64,000 bases of DNA from Kiloniellaceae bacterium (lineage in GTDB: Bacteria > Pseudomonadota > Alphaproteobacteria > Kiloniellales > J153): NCBI GenBank assembly GCA_021776175.1, contig JAJFGJ010000012.1, forward strand, positions 45,117 to 109,116, in the 5' to 3' direction. The notes beneath the pieces are model-generated. The model did no database searches, had not been told where the DNA came from, and saw only the letters and a list, made by a program, of their open reading frames with translations. Numbering within the stretch: the first letter of the stretch is position 1; each line of letters opens with the position of its first letter. Below are positions 19,682 through 32,148 of this stretch, piece by piece. The translations under genes were made by a program, and so were the position numbers.

Positions 19682-19938
19682 AATTTTCTCCCCATGGTGG
19701 TGGATCGCGCCCGCTACGGGCATCGCGCCACGATAAAGCAAACTTGGCCCCGGACACGCCCTTTCCCTCCGGGAACACCTCGTCCGGTCCATTTACAGGT
19801 CAGGCGGCGACCCGCACGGTTCGGCCAATTTTGCCGTATTTGTACAATTCGGTGCTAATCTGCTAAGAGAATCTTACCGGTTCGGGCGGTAGGTTAACAA
19901 CCGGATCGAATAATCGCGGCTTGGGGGGTCTCTTCCTA

Positions 19939-21453
19939 GTGTTCTCCAGTGGCTTGCCAAGGGTCCGCCCCAGGCACCTTTTGAGAATCGCGCTCTTCAG
20001 CGCGGTCGTGGCCGTGCCGCTTGCCGTCACGGCCGGGGTGACGATATGGCCCGGCCAGGAACCGCAAGACGCCCCCGCCGGCGCGAACCTCGATCCAAAG
20101 CAACCAAAGGGTGCGAGCGCGCCTGCCCTCGTGGCGGCGCGGGTCTCGGCCGATCCGGCCAGAACAATGGGGACCGATCCGGCCGGAACCATGGCGGCCG
20201 ATCCGGCCGGAACCATGGCGACCACCGGCGAGAGCGAGGCCCAGCCGGAGGTTGTAAATAGAACTCTGACGGTCGCGCCCGGCGACACGCTTATGGGCCT
20301 GCTTGTCAACGCCGGGATTGACCGGCGCGAAGCCCATAACGCCATTACCGCGCTACGCGACGTTTTTCGGCCCCGCGACCTTCGCATTGGACAGAATATT
20401 GAGCTGAGTCTCGCCCCCGCGAGCGGCGCCACCCAAGACGCCGGCCCGGAGCCGCGCCTGATCTCCTTCGGGCTTCAGCCAAGCGTGGAGCGGGATGTCC
20501 GCGTATCGCGCGATGGCGAGTCCGGATTCCTGGCGCTGTCCATTGACCGTCCCCTGGAGCCGCGCCGCGTTGGCGCGCGCGGCACGATCGAATCCAGCCT
20601 CTCCGTGGCGGGCAAGAAGGCGGGGCTTCCCATGAAGGTGTTGGCGGAGTTGATCCGCATGTACAGCTTCGACGTCGATTTCCAGCGCGATCTTCGCCGC
20701 GGCGATAGCTTCGAGGTTCTGTACAGCGCCATGTTCGAGCAGGACGGCACCCTCGCCCGCCCCGACGATATCCTTTACGCGGTCTTGACTCTTTCAGGAA
20801 AACGCATCGAATTGTATCGTTTCAAGCCCAAGGGACTCCACACGGACTATTTCGATTCGAAGGGCGATTCGGTTCGCAAGACCCTGATGCGCACACCGAT
20901 TGACGGGGCGCGGCTGTCGTCGCGCTTCGGCATGCGCAGGCACCCGGTGCTGGGTTATTCCAAGATGCACCGGGGGGTCGATTTCGCCGCCCCCAGGGGT
21001 ACACCTATCTATGCCGCCGGCGATGGAGTTGTCGAGTTGGCGGGACGGAACGGCGCCTATGGCAGGTACGTACGCATCCGCCACAACAGCACTTACAAGA
21101 CCGCCTACGCGCACATGAAGCGGATCAAGAAGGGCATACGCAAGGGCAAGCGGGTGAGCCAAGGGCAGGTGATCGGCTACGTCGGCTCGTCAGGCCGCGC
21201 GACCGGCCCGCATCTGCATTATGAGGTTCTGGTGAATGGCCGTCAGATCAGCCCGCGCAAGGTCAAGCTGCCCTCGGGTGAAAACCTGAAAGGTAAGAGG
21301 CTGAAAGCCTTTAACATACGCCGGGCCGAGATCGACAGCCTGCGAGCGGAGGCTTTCGCCGGTCAGGCCCTCATGGTTAGCGCCGAATGCGGCGAAACCG
21401 TGAACGCGGAACTGGCCCCGGCTAGCGGCTGCCCGGACGACAAGGCGGAATAG
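19939..21453 (+). CDS. M23-family murein endopeptidase with LysM-like domain
   Basis: A cell-envelope metallopeptidase of about 504 residues. A basic N-terminus and one hydrophobic helix (PLAVTAGVTIW) give a signal anchor. A LysM/OapA-like segment (LTVAPGDTLMGLLVNAGI) follows, then a beta-rich linker, and the LytM/M23 domain at about residues 315-435 with the zinc ligands HRGVDFAAP and HLHYEVLVNG, which match the lysostaphin HxxxD and HxH motifs. It likely cuts peptidoglycan cross-links in growth or division. The start is uncertain: GTG at 19939 has a G6 run 10 bases upstream, TTG at 19921 has none. A 24-bp repeat lies near the N-terminus. Confidence 0.87.
   Translation: MFSSGLPRVRPRHLLRIALFSAVVAVPLAVTAGVTIWPGQEPQDAPAGANLDPKQPKGASAPALVAARVSADPARTMGTDPAGTMAADPAGTMATTGESEAQPEVVNRTLTVAPGDTLMGLLVNAGIDRREAHNAITALRDVFRPRDLRIGQNIELSLAPASGATQDAGPEPRLISFGLQPSVERDVRVSRDGESGFLALSIDRPLEPRRVGARGTIESSLSVAGKKAGLPMKVLAELIRMYSFDVDFQRDLRRGDSFEVLYSAMFEQDGTLARPDDILYAVLTLSGKRIELYRFKPKGLHTDYFDSKGDSVRKTLMRTPIDGARLSSRFGMRRHPVLGYSKMHRGVDFAAPRGTPIYAAGDGVVELAGRNGAYGRYVRIRHNSTYKTAYAHMKRIKKGIRKGKRVSQGQVIGYVGSSGRATGPHLHYEVLVNGRQISPRKVKLPSGENLKGKRLKAFNIRRAEIDSLRAEAFAGQALMVSAECGETVNAELAPASGCPDDKAE
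20152..20223 (+). repeat. Three 24-bp in-frame tandem repeats
   Basis: Units start at 20152, 20176 and 20200, each beginning GATCCGGCC and encoding DPA(R/G)TM(G/A) plus one or two residues in the linker between the membrane helix and the LysM-like segment of the M23 peptidase. Confidence 0.85.
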
Positions 21454-21489
21454 GGCGCGGGCGGCACACGATAGGCTCGTATATCATCG

Positions 21490-24081
<2,592 letters not shown>

Positions 24082-24218
24082 GCTTGTGCGCCCTCCTCGC
24101 CCGCACCCGCGCCCGGCGGCCTACAGTCGACGATGCAAAAGTTAATATTTCCGCCACACCCGAGATTTACCGGCCTGCGGCGCCCCTGGCGTTGATACAA
24201 ATCACCCGCTCAAGCTGG

Positions 24219-24246
24219 ATATGGGGTGTGTCCGAAATGACACAAG
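24219..24246 (-). promoter_or_regulatory. Heat-shock (sigma-32) promoter of clpB
   Basis: On the minus strand, CTTGTG (24246-24241) is followed by a 14-base spacer and CCCCATAT (24226-24219). This closely fits the RpoH consensus (CTTGAA, 13-17 bases, CCCCAT-T). It points at clpB with a leader of about 130 bases. Confidence 0.75.
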
Positions 24247-24307
24247 GGCGCTTCGGGCCTAAGTCCCGCGACCGCTTGACACCCGGAAGGTTGGCCGGGC
24301 TAATACC

Positions 24308-24325
24308 GGGGGGAGAAAACTTCTG
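24308..24325 (+). promoter_or_regulatory. Shine-Dalgarno and CTG initiation site of the MOSC gene
   Basis: GGGGGGAG (24308-24315) sits 7 bases before CTG (24323-24325). No ATG, GTG or TTG in this frame lies between the upstream region and the first conserved residues, so the ribosome site decides for CTG. Confidence 0.6.
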
Positions 24326-25084
24326 ACCATCGAAATCGCCGATATTTGCCGCTATCCGCTTAAAGGGCTGAACGCGGAGAAACTTGAACATGCCGTCCTG
24401 ACACCCGGCAAAGGGTTGGCGCACGACCGGCGCTTCGCCCTGGCTCATGGCTCCACTCTCTTCGATCCCAGCGCGCCGGAGTGGATGCCCAAAACCAACT
24501 TCCTGTGCCTCATGCGCGACGAGAAGCTGGCGCAACTACGCGCCGATTTCGATCCGGAAAGCGGCATGATGGCCATTCACCGGGCCGGTAAGCAGGTTGT
24601 GCGCGCCAAAGCTACCGAGCCCATGGGCAGCACGCTGATCGGGCAGTTCTTCGCCGCCTTCATGGGCGAGGCCACGCGCGGCACGCCGAAGGTGGTGGAG
24701 GCCGGCGGGCATATGTTCTCCGACGTTCCGGAGAAGGTCCTCTCCATCGTCAACCTGGCCAGCGTCAAGGATCTGGAACGGGTGGTCCGCCAACCGGTCA
24801 ATCCCCTGCGGTTCCGGGCCAACATCTATATTCTGGGCGCCCCGCCATGGGGCGAGTTCGATTGGGTGGGACGGGAGATCGGCCTTGGCCCGGCGCGCCT
24901 GCAAGTGGTCGACAGAATCCAGCGATGCGCCGCGACCAACGTCGATCCCGAGACCGCCGCGCGCGATCTGAACCTTCCGCGCGCCTTGCAGCGAGGCTTT
25001 GGCCATGCCGACATGGGTATCTACGCGCGCGTGATTCAGGGCGGTGAAATCGCCCGTGGGAACGTGCTTAGTCTGAGGAGCTAG
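24323..25084 (+). CDS. MOSC domain-containing protein (molybdenum-cofactor sulfurase C-terminal-like)
   Basis: A 253-residue protein with an MOSC N-terminal beta-barrel (TIEIADICRYPLKGLNAEKL, residues 2-21) and an MOSC domain. The latter includes the conserved Cys in QRCAATNVDPET near residue 199 and the final HADMGIYARVIQGGEI. Relatives such as YcbX and mARC bind Mo cofactor and reduce N-hydroxylated compounds; this one lacks a ferredoxin domain. The conserved N-terminal strand is only kept if translation starts at the CTG at 24323; the first conventional start, TTG at 24416, would remove 31 residues. It is divergent from clpB. Confidence 0.8.
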   Translation: MTIEIADICRYPLKGLNAEKLEHAVLTPGKGLAHDRRFALAHGSTLFDPSAPEWMPKTNFLCLMRDEKLAQLRADFDPESGMMAIHRAGKQVVRAKATEPMGSTLIGQFFAAFMGEATRGTPKVVEAGGHMFSDVPEKVLSIVNLASVKDLERVVRQPVNPLRFRANIYILGAPPWGEFDWVGREIGLGPARLQVVDRIQRCAATNVDPETAARDLNLPRALQRGFGHADMGIYARVIQGGEIARGNVLSLRS

Positions 25085-25129
25085 GGCGATTCAAGCTTGA
25101 AGGGAACGCCTTATCTTATCGTCACCCTT

Positions 25130-25194
25130 GGACTTGATCCGAGGGTCCATCGACGAGCGAGACTCGGACCACGATGGATTGCCGGATCAAGTCC
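25130..25194. repeat. Imperfect inverted repeat, dispersed-element type
   Basis: Arms at 25130-25152 and 25172-25194 share a perfect GGACTTGATCCG / CGGATCAAGTCC core and a CCATCG / CGATGG outer block. It lies between the convergent MOSC and DUF4167 genes. The sequence is of a kind often scattered through alphaproteobacterial genomes and may also end transcription. Confidence 0.75.
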
Positions 25195-25264
25195 GGCAAT
25201 GACCGGTTTTGGGGGCGGATGACCCCAACCAACTAAACTTAAAACGCCCCAAAAAGCGCGCGGG

Positions 25265-26098
25265 TTAAGCGCCGGCCGGTTCGCTGCCTTGATCTTTTTC
25301 GCGTGGCGTAGCGACGTCCGTGGCCTCTTGCCGCTCCGATGCGGCTTCGCCCGCGCTGTCCTGGGTAGCCGCGCCACCGCTCGCATCGCCGTTACCGGAG
25401 CGAGCCGCCGGGGGTTCCCGCCGCTCCCCGCCCTCGCTGGCCGCTTCACTTTCCTGGCGCCGGGCCGGGCGTTGGCGGGGTCGCCGCCGCGCGGGGGCTT
25501 GCCCGGGTTCGCGATCGGGCGGACCGTTCGGCCCAGCTTGAGGCGCCTCCGCGCCTTCCTTGCCTAGCACACGGTCCAGACCCTCTCGGTCTTCCACGGA
25601 CCGCCGCGGCGCCGCTGGCACGGGTTGCGCGGTGCCGGAGGGTGCGCCGCGCGCCGGCTGCTCCCGTTCGCCCTGATTTCGCGCCGCGTCGCCGCGCCGC
25701 GCATCCTGTCCACGCGGCTCCTGGCCATGCCGGCCCGTGCCGGAATCGCGGTTCGCGGGCCCATTATCGCGGGGGTCCGCCTGATTGCGCCCCTGAGTTT
25801 CCGCGTCGCGCCCGTTACCCTCGCCTTGCGGCGGCTTGGCGGATGCCGGATCGGTGCTGGAATTCACAATTCGAAAGTAGTGCTCGGCATGTTGAAAATA
25901 TGCCTCGGCCACGACACGGTCGCCCGCCGACAGTGCGTCGCGCGCCAAGCCTATGTATTTTTCATAGACTTGATGGGCATTTCCCCGAATACGTCCTTCG
26001 GGGCCGCCACTATCATAGCTGTTGGGCCGCGAGGGGCCACCATGCTGCTTCCGATTCGGCCGCCCTCGCGGCCGTCGCCCAGTTGGTCCTTGTCTCAT
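25265..26098 (-). CDS. DUF4167 domain-containing protein
   Basis: A 277-residue protein. The conserved part is residues 1-80: a basic start (MRQGPTGRRPRGRPNRKQ) and a helical block (RIRGNAHQVYEKYIGLARDALSAGDRVVAEAYFQHAEHYFRIVN), the hallmark of DUF4167. The remaining ~200 residues are disordered and rich in Arg, Gln, Gly, Pro and Glu. The family is typical of alphaproteobacteria and usually sits beside prmC/prfA or clpB as here. A role in RNA or nucleoid binding is plausible from composition but unproven. The ATG at 26098 is the family start. Confidence 0.85.
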   Translation of the reverse strand: MRQGPTGRRPRGRPNRKQHGGPSRPNSYDSGGPEGRIRGNAHQVYEKYIGLARDALSAGDRVVAEAYFQHAEHYFRIVNSSTDPASAKPPQGEGNGRDAETQGRNQADPRDNGPANRDSGTGRHGQEPRGQDARRGDAARNQGEREQPARGAPSGTAQPVPAAPRRSVEDREGLDRVLGKEGAEAPQAGPNGPPDREPGQAPARRRPRQRPARRQESEAASEGGERREPPAARSGNGDASGGAATQDSAGEAASERQEATDVATPREKDQGSEPAGA

Positions 26099-26316
26099 CA
26101 GTCGCTTACTTCTGGTGATTACTCAAAATAGGCCCGCATTATAACAACGCCGCCATCCGGCGATTTCGCGAGCTCGGTGCCACAGACACAATATCGGGGG
26201 TCGTGGGGCGTCTCTTCGGACGCGAGAGCCATCTGCTCTTCGATTCCAACTTAGTGGGGAAGCCACGGCATTCCAACTACTTTCTTTACGTCATCTCAGC
26301 TTTGTGAGGCTGGTCC
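26099..26316. other. Intergenic 218 bases between prmC and DUF4167 genes
   Basis: No gene was found here. It presumably carries the DUF4167 promoter and the prmC 3' end. No convincing hairpin or sigma-70 site was found by eye. Confidence 0.4.
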
Positions 26317-27213
26317 TCAGCCAAGGCGCGCCACCAGGCAGCGCTCCGTTCCGCTCAGGTCCCTCAAGCGCTCCATGACGGCGAGTCCCGATTGACCCAT
26401 GAGCCGGCCCACGGCATCGCCCTGACCGGCGCCAATTTCCAAGACCAGGACTCCGTCGGGAGCCAATAAATCCACAGCCTGTGGAATAATCTCGCGATAG
26501 CTGTTCAAGCCATCGGGCCCGGCGTCAAGCGCCATTCGCGGGTCGAACTTAGCGACTTCCGGGCTCAGCTCTTCAATCTCGTGGCCGATTATATAGGGCG
26601 GATTACTAACGATTACTTGCCAAATCCCGGACACCCCCACGGCCCAATCGCCCAGCGCGAAACGCGCCCGGTCCGCCAGCCCCAGGCGGGCCGCGTTTTC
26701 GCGCGCGACCGCCAAGGCCGCCGGGTCCAGATCGACACCCAAGCCCTCGGCCGCGCGCAGCTCCGACAGCAGGGCCAGCAGAAGGCAACCGCTCCCGGTG
26801 CCCAAATCCAAGATCCGCGGGAGTGCATCGCGCCCGGAGAATCGCGCCAGCACCGCCGCGACCAAGGTTTCGCTATCGGGGCGCGGGTCCAGGGTATCGG
26901 GGGTGATTTGAAACTCCAGACCCCAGAATTCCCGCCGCCCGAGGATGCGCGATACCGGCTCGTGCCGGGCCCGGCAGGCTATCGCCTCCTCGATATCGGC
27001 CGCTTGGGCATGGCTCATCGCGCGTTCCGGATAGGCCATGACTTGGGCCGCGTCGACCCCCAGCGCCGCGGCCAGAAGCAGCCGGGCATCGCGTCGAGCG
27101 CCTTCGATGCCGGCCGCACGTAAACGCGCCGCGGCCCGATCCAGGACCTGGCCCCAGGTTTGCGCGCGCGGCGCTTCAGCCGCGGCGTTCTCTCGATGAG
27201 CTTGGGAATGCAT
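26317..27213 (-). CDS. prmC: Peptide chain release factor N5-glutamine methyltransferase
   Basis: A 298-residue SAM-dependent enzyme that methylates the Gln of the GGQ motif in release factors. The N-terminal helical domain (DARLLLAAALGVD) is followed by the SAM motif LDLGTGSGCLLLALL near residue 134 and the diagnostic active site VSNPPYI near residue 205. The ATG at 27213 overlaps the prfA stop as TGATG, so it is translated right after its own substrate RF1. The TTG one codon earlier is not needed. Length is normal. Confidence 0.95.
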   Translation of the reverse strand: MHSQAHRENAAAEAPRAQTWGQVLDRAAARLRAAGIEGARRDARLLLAAALGVDAAQVMAYPERAMSHAQAADIEEAIACRARHEPVSRILGRREFWGLEFQITPDTLDPRPDSETLVAAVLARFSGRDALPRILDLGTGSGCLLLALLSELRAAEGLGVDLDPAALAVARENAARLGLADRARFALGDWAVGVSGIWQVIVSNPPYIIGHEIEELSPEVAKFDPRMALDAGPDGLNSYREIIPQAVDLLAPDGVLVLEIGAGQGDAVGRLMGQSGLAVMERLRDLSGTERCLVARLG

Positions 27214-28289
27214 CAAGTCAGGTCCGCCAGGCGCGCCGCCTGGTCTTCGGCGCTCAAGGCATCGACAAGCTCGTCGAGGGCCTCGCCCATGAGCACTTTA
27301 TCGAGTTTGTACAGCGTCAGTTGAATACGATGATCGGTTACCCGGCCCTGGGGAAAATTATAGGTTCGAATGCGTTCCGAGCGGTCGCCGCTACCGACCT
27401 GGCTGCGCCGGCTCGCGGCCAGGGCGTCGTCTTGTTCCTGGCGTTTGTGATCGTAGAGGCGCGCGCGCAAGACCTTCATCGCCTTGGCCCGGTTCTTATG
27501 TTGCGATTTTTCATCCTGGCACTGCACGACCACGCCCGAGGGCATGTGGGTGATGCGCACCGCGCTGTCGGTGGTGTTGACGTGCTGGCCGCCGGCGCCT
27601 TGCGAGCGGTAGGTATCGATCCGCAGATCCTTTTCCTCGATCTGGACATCGACTTCCTCGGCCTCGGGCAGAACGGCGACGGTCGCCGCCGAGGTATGAA
27701 TGCGGCCGCCGGATTCAGTGGCCGGGACCCGTTGCACCCGGTGAACTCCGGATTCGTACTTCAGGCGCGCGAAAACGCCTTTACCGGAGATGAGGGCGCT
27801 GGCGTCCTTGCAGCCGCCGATATCGGTCTCTCCGAAATCGATAACCTCGAAACGCCAGCCGTGAATATCGGCATAACGCCGATACATCCGAAACAATTCG
27901 GCCGCGAAGAGCGCCGCCTCCTCGCCCCCGGTCCCGGCGCGCACTTCCAGTATGGCATTGCGTTCATCGGCCTCGTCGCGCGGCAAGAGCAAGACCTGAA
28001 CCTGGTGCTCCAATTCCGGTATACGTGCCTTCAAGGCCCGGAATTCCTCTTCCGCCATGACCTTCATCTCGGCGTCCGATTCCGGATCGGCGATCATGCC
28101 GGCCAGATCCGCCATTTCACCTTGCACTTCGCGCAACGACGTAACCCCTTCCACGACCGGGGTCAGATCGGCGTATTCCTTGAGCAGATGGGTATAGTCA
28201 TCCGACCCCGGGGCCGCATGGGTCGCGACCAGGTTGCTGAGCTCTTGATGACGCACCAGCACGCTATCCAGTTTTTCTTGCAGACTCAC
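27213..28289 (-). CDS. prfA: Peptide chain release factor 1
   Basis: A 358-residue class I release factor that reads UAA and UAG. The GGQ loop is seen in [17 protein letters not shown], and the stop-codon recognition region contains the PATE(S) anticodon-like sequence in [10 protein letters not shown], which is PxT-type as in RF1. Translation begins with GTG at 28289, which overlaps the hemA TGA as GTGA. The stop overlaps the prmC ATG. The tight packing implies one operon hemA-prfA-prmC. Confidence 0.96.
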   Translation of the reverse strand: MSLQEKLDSVLVRHQELSNLVATHAAPGSDDYTHLLKEYADLTPVVEGVTSLREVQGEMADLAGMIADPESDAEMKVMAEEEFRALKARIPELEHQVQVLLLPRDEADERNAILEVRAGTGGEEAALFAAELFRMYRRYADIHGWRFEVIDFGETDIGGCKDASALISGKGVFARLKYESGVHRVQRVPATESGGRIHTSAATVAVLPEAEEVDVQIEEKDLRIDTYRSQGAGGQHVNTTDSAVRITHMPSGVVVQCQDEKSQHKNRAKAMKVLRARLYDHKRQEQDDALAASRRSQVGSGDRSERIRTYNFPQGRVTDHRIQLTLYKLDKVLMGEALDELVDALSAEDQAARLADLT

Positions 28290-29620
28290 TTGTCCTTTTC
28301 CTTCGCCGGGCCCCGCCCCCTCGCCGGCCCCGGTGACGTTCGGCTCTTGCCTCCATCGAGGTGGAACAGACGTTTAAGCGTGGCTTCCAGGTTGAAGGGT
28401 GAGACGGTCCCTTGTTCGGCGTCTTCGGCGGCGGCCGTCCTTAAAACCACCGTCGGATCGTGCAGCAGGCGGTTGATCAGGCGCCGCGTCGCCTCGTCCG
28501 CGTCGAGGCCGCCGGCGGCCAGAACCTCGGCCCGCACCGCCTCGAAATGCTGGCGCAAGGCGACGACCGCGGGCGCCGCCCCGCGCGCCGCGTGCTGACG
28601 CGAGAAGACCGCGAGCTCTTGCGCGACGATATCCCGGGCCGCTTGAATCGCGCCTTCGCGCGACGCCCGGCCTCGCATCGCGATGCGTTCTAGATCTTCC
28701 AGATCGTAAACGAAGGCGCCGTCGAGATCGTTGACCGCCGGTTCGATATCGCGCGGCACGGCGGCGTCGATAAAGTACATGGGCGCGCGGCGGCGCGCCT
28801 GCAACGCCTGCTCGCCCTGGCGCCGGGTCACACTGAATTGCCCGGTCCCCAGCGCCCCAACCACGATATCGGCGGCAGCCAGCGCCTGATCCAGTTCCTC
28901 CCATGGGCGGAAATGGCCATTCAGGCGATGCGCCACCGCACGCGCGCGCGCAAGCGTCGGGTGCAGGACCACGATATCGCCGACCCCCGCCGCCTTGATT
29001 TCACCGGCGATGAATTCAGCCATTTCGCCCAGGCCGATCACCAAGGCACTACAGCGCCCAAGATCGCCGTGCACGTCACGGGCCACCATCAAGGCCGAGG
29101 CCGCGATGGAAACCGTGTAGTGTCCTATGTCGGTTTCGTTCCGGACCCGCTTCGCCGTTTGGTAGGCGGCTTGAAGCATGGGTTCGAGACCCGGCCCGAC
29201 CAAGCCCAAGGCGGTGGCCTGGCGGTGGCTTTCCTTAACCTGCCCGAGTATTTGAGGCTCGCCGACGACTTGGCTTTCCAGCCCGGCGGCCACGGCGAAT
29301 AAGTGGTCCAAGGCCAGGTTGCCATGGCGGCGGCACATCTGTCCCTGCAGCGCGGTCACGTCCGCGCCGGTCTCCCCGGCCAGGATTTCGAGCATGACCC
29401 CATCCGCCTCGGGCGAGCGGGAAACCGCGAAAATCTCGATCCGCTCGCAGGTCGATAACGCCACAACGTCATCGAGGGACGAAACCCGCAGGCGATCGAG
29501 CAAGCGCGCCAGATCCGGCTCGTCGCCGAAGACCAGATCGCGCAACTCGGGGTTGACCGAATCCAGCGTTAAACCGGTCGAGATGAGGTCCGCGATGGGG
29601 TCCGGAACCGCGCCGGTCAT
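28286..29620 (-). CDS. hemA: Glutamyl-tRNA reductase
   Basis: A 444-residue enzyme that reduces glutamyl-tRNA to glutamate-1-semialdehyde with NADPH, the first step of C5 heme synthesis. The active-site Cys is in [12 protein letters not shown] near residue 58. The tRNA/substrate block [19 protein letters not shown] and the NADPH site [13 protein letters not shown] follow. Finding hemA is notable because most alphaproteobacteria make 5-aminolevulinate by the Shemin route (ALA synthase, confusingly also called HemA), while some Rhodospirillales relatives use or keep C5. The C-terminal extension is Pro/Lys-rich. It starts at ATG 29620, 5 bases after hisS. Confidence 0.93.
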   Translation of the reverse strand: MTGAVPDPIADLISTGLTLDSVNPELRDLVFGDEPDLARLLDRLRVSSLDDVVALSTCERIEIFAVSRSPEADGVMLEILAGETGADVTALQGQMCRRHGNLALDHLFAVAAGLESQVVGEPQILGQVKESHRQATALGLVGPGLEPMLQAAYQTAKRVRNETDIGHYTVSIAASALMVARDVHGDLGRCSALVIGLGEMAEFIAGEIKAAGVGDIVVLHPTLARARAVAHRLNGHFRPWEELDQALAAADIVVGALGTGQFSVTRRQGEQALQARRRAPMYFIDAAVPRDIEPAVNDLDGAFVYDLEDLERIAMRGRASREGAIQAARDIVAQELAVFSRQHAARGAAPAVVALRQHFEAVRAEVLAAGGLDADEATRRLINRLLHDPTVVLRTAAAEDAEQGTVSPFNLEATLKRLFHLDGGKSRTSPGPARGRGPAKEKDK

Positions 29621-29625
29621 GGCCG

Positions 29626-30870
29626 CTATCGAAACTGCGCGAGACGCTCGCTCAAGGCATCCAGGGGAATTAGTTCCTGTTTACCCGATTCGAGGTCTCG
29701 AACCGTAGCGGCGTTTTGCGCCAGCTCGTCCTCGCCCATCAGAACGGCGGCGCGCGCGCCCAGCTTGTCGGCCCGCTTCATCCGCTTCTTGACGTTGCCG
29801 CTGAAACCAAGTTCGACCCTCAGTCCGGCCTGGCGTAACGCGTGGGTGACGGCAAGAGCCTTGGCCTCGGCTTGGGCGCCGATGGGCACCACGACGAAGG
29901 GCCGGGACGCGGGGGGCGTCGATGCCATCAGCATGGACAGGCGCTCGATACCGGCGGCCCAGCCCACGCCGGGCGTGGCGGGGCCGCCCAGAAGCTCGAT
30001 CAAACCGTCGTAGCGTCCACCGCCCATGACCGTCGCCTGGGCCCCCAAGTCCTCGGTCGTGAACTCGAAGATCGTGTGGCTGTAATAATCCAGTCCACGC
30101 ACAAGTTTGGGATTGAGGGCATAGCCGATTCCCAAGGTATCGAGTCCCGCCCGCACGGCGGCGAAGAAATCGACGCTGGCTTGATTGAGATATTCGGACA
30201 GGGGCGGCGCCCCGGCCGCGACTCGTTTGTCGCCCTCGTTCTTCGAATCCAGAATACGCAAGGGATTGCGCGTCAGACGCTCCTGGCTTTCCTCGGACAA
30301 CTTGTCGCGATGATCGCTGAAGTAGGCGATCAACACATCGCGGTAGGCGCGCCTGCTTTCCGCGTCGCCCAGGCTATTCAGCTCCAAGGCCGTGCGCGGG
30401 CGCACACCCAGCGCCTCCAGAATATGCCCGCCCAAGGCGATGATCTCGACGTCGCCCAGGGGTTGCGCCGCGCCCAAGAGTTCCACATTGATCTGATGGA
30501 ACTGCCGCCAGCGCCCCTTTTGCGGGCGGTCGTAACGAAACATCGGCCCGTGGCAAAAAAACTTGAGCGGCAACTCATGCATCAAGCCTTCCGAAAGGAA
30601 AGCGCGGGCCACCGCCGCCGTCGCTTCCGGGCGCAGGGTCAGGCTTTCGCCGCCGCGATCCGTGAAGCTGTACATCTCCTTGGACACCACGTCCGAGGTT
30701 TCTCCCAGCGGCCGGGCGAAAACCTCGGTGAACTCGAAAATCGGCGTCGCCATCTCTAGGTAGCCATAGCGTTCGCACAACTCGCGCGCCGTCTCCACGA
30801 CCTGGCGGAAGCGGCGCATATTTTCCGGCAAAATGTCTCGTGTGCCGCGAACCGGCTGCAAGCCTTGCAA
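29626..30870 (-). CDS. hisS: Histidyl-tRNA synthetase
   Basis: A 414-residue class II synthetase charging tRNA-His. The conserved start VRGTRDILPENMRRF, motif 2 (LRPEATAAVARAF), the histidine-binding LVRGLDYYSHTIFEF, motif 3 (GVGWAAGIERLSML) and the C-terminal anticodon-binding domain from about residue 325 are visible. TTG at 30870 is the best start, with GGAGAG upstream. It lies between ispG and hemA with gaps of 19 and 5 bases, so these are probably cotranscribed. Confidence 0.95.
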   Translation of the reverse strand: MQGLQPVRGTRDILPENMRRFRQVVETARELCERYGYLEMATPIFEFTEVFARPLGETSDVVSKEMYSFTDRGGESLTLRPEATAAVARAFLSEGLMHELPLKFFCHGPMFRYDRPQKGRWRQFHQINVELLGAAQPLGDVEIIALGGHILEALGVRPRTALELNSLGDAESRRAYRDVLIAYFSDHRDKLSEESQERLTRNPLRILDSKNEGDKRVAAGAPPLSEYLNQASVDFFAAVRAGLDTLGIGYALNPKLVRGLDYYSHTIFEFTTEDLGAQATVMGGGRYDGLIELLGGPATPGVGWAAGIERLSMLMASTPPASRPFVVVPIGAQAEAKALAVTHALRQAGLRVELGFSGNVKKRMKRADKLGARAAVLMGEDELAQNAATVRDLESGKQELIPLDALSERLAQFR

Positions 30871-30889
30871 ACTCGCTCTCCGAATGTCT

Positions 30890-32020
30890 CTAGGAAGCAG
30901 CGCGCTGCTGTGGCGCTTGGGTCTCGGCCGCTTGGATCTCGGCGGCCTTTCGTTCGACCAGGCCGACCAGATGATCGACGATATCCTTATCCTTCAGGCG
31001 GTGGTCGGGCAGCCCGGCGATATAGACTTGGTGAGTCCCGTTACCGCCGCCGGTAAAGCCGATATCGGTCTCGCGCGCCTCGCCGGGGCCGTTGACGACA
31101 CAACCGATGACGGAAACGGTCATGGGCGTGGTGATATGGGCCAGACGTTGTTCCAGAACCTCTACCGTCTTGATGACGTCGTATTGCTGGCGCGCGCAGG
31201 ACGGGCAGGAGATCACGTTGACGCCCCGATGGCGTAAGTTGAGCGCCTTGAGCATGTCGAAACCGACCTTGACCTCTTCGACCGGATCGGCGGAAAGCGA
31301 GACCCGCAGCGAGTCGCCGATCCCGGCCCAGAGAAGCGCACCCAGCCCGATCGAGGATTTGATCGTGCCGCTGCGCAGGCCGCCGGCCTCGGTCACGCCG
31401 ATGTGCAGGGGATAGTCGCAGGCGTCGGCAAGGCCGTGATAGGCGGCGACGGCGAGGAACACATCCGAGGCCTTGCAGGATATCTTGAATTCGAAAAAAT
31501 CCTGGTCCTCCAGAATGCGGGCATGGTTGAGGGCGCTTTCCACCATGGCTTCGGGGCACGGCTCGCCGTATTTCTCCAGAAGGTCTTTTTCCAGTGAGCC
31601 GGCGTTGACACCGATGCGCATGGAGCAACCGTGATCCTTGGCCGCCTGAACCACGGCGCGGACTCGCTCGGTTGAACCGATGTTGCCGGGATTGATCCGC
31701 AGGCACGCGGCCCCGGCCTCCGCCGCCTCTATGGCGCGCTTATAGTGAAAGTGGATGTCGGCCACGATCGGCACTTCGACTTCGCGGACAATCTCTCTCA
31801 GCGCCTTGGTCGAGGCTTCGTCGGGACAGGAAATACGGACGATATCGGCGCCGGCCGCCTCCAATTCCAAAACCTGCGCGACTGTCGCTTCTATGTCCGT
31901 GGTCAAGGTATTGGTCATGGATTGAACGCTGACCGGCGCATCGCCGCCCACGGCAATTGGGCCGACGTGGATTTGACGGCATTTGCGGCGTTGAATTTCC
32001 CGGTACGGCCGGACGCTCAT
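30890..32020 (-). CDS. ispG: 4-hydroxy-3-methylbut-2-en-1-yl diphosphate synthase (flavodoxin/ferredoxin)
   Basis: A 376-residue iron-sulfur enzyme of the MEP isoprenoid pathway, converting MEcPP to HMBPP. The N-terminal TIM barrel begins [15 protein letters not shown]. The three [4Fe-4S] ligands are in ISCPSCARQ (two Cys) and [12 protein letters not shown] (one Cys), followed by the conserved Glu. The ATG at 32020 fits the family start. The C-terminus ([18 protein letters not shown]) is a short variable extension. It is followed at 19 bases by hisS. Confidence 0.96.
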   Translation of the reverse strand: MSVRPYREIQRRKCRQIHVGPIAVGGDAPVSVQSMTNTLTTDIEATVAQVLELEAAGADIVRISCPDEASTKALREIVREVEVPIVADIHFHYKRAIEAAEAGAACLRINPGNIGSTERVRAVVQAAKDHGCSMRIGVNAGSLEKDLLEKYGEPCPEAMVESALNHARILEDQDFFEFKISCKASDVFLAVAAYHGLADACDYPLHIGVTEAGGLRSGTIKSSIGLGALLWAGIGDSLRVSLSADPVEEVKVGFDMLKALNLRHRGVNVISCPSCARQQYDVIKTVEVLEQRLAHITTPMTVSVIGCVVNGPGEARETDIGFTGGGNGTHQVYIAGLPDHRLKDKDIVDHLVGLVERKAAEIQAAETQAPQQRAAS

Positions 32021-32148
32021 TTAGCGGTCTTTCGAGTCACATAGCGAATGGGGCGCGCACTCCAGCCGCGCACCCTGGCACGGACGCGAACATGCGCCCT
32101 AGACCCGGAAAGTTCAAGACCGGGGTCCGCTGACCACGCCTTGGGATA

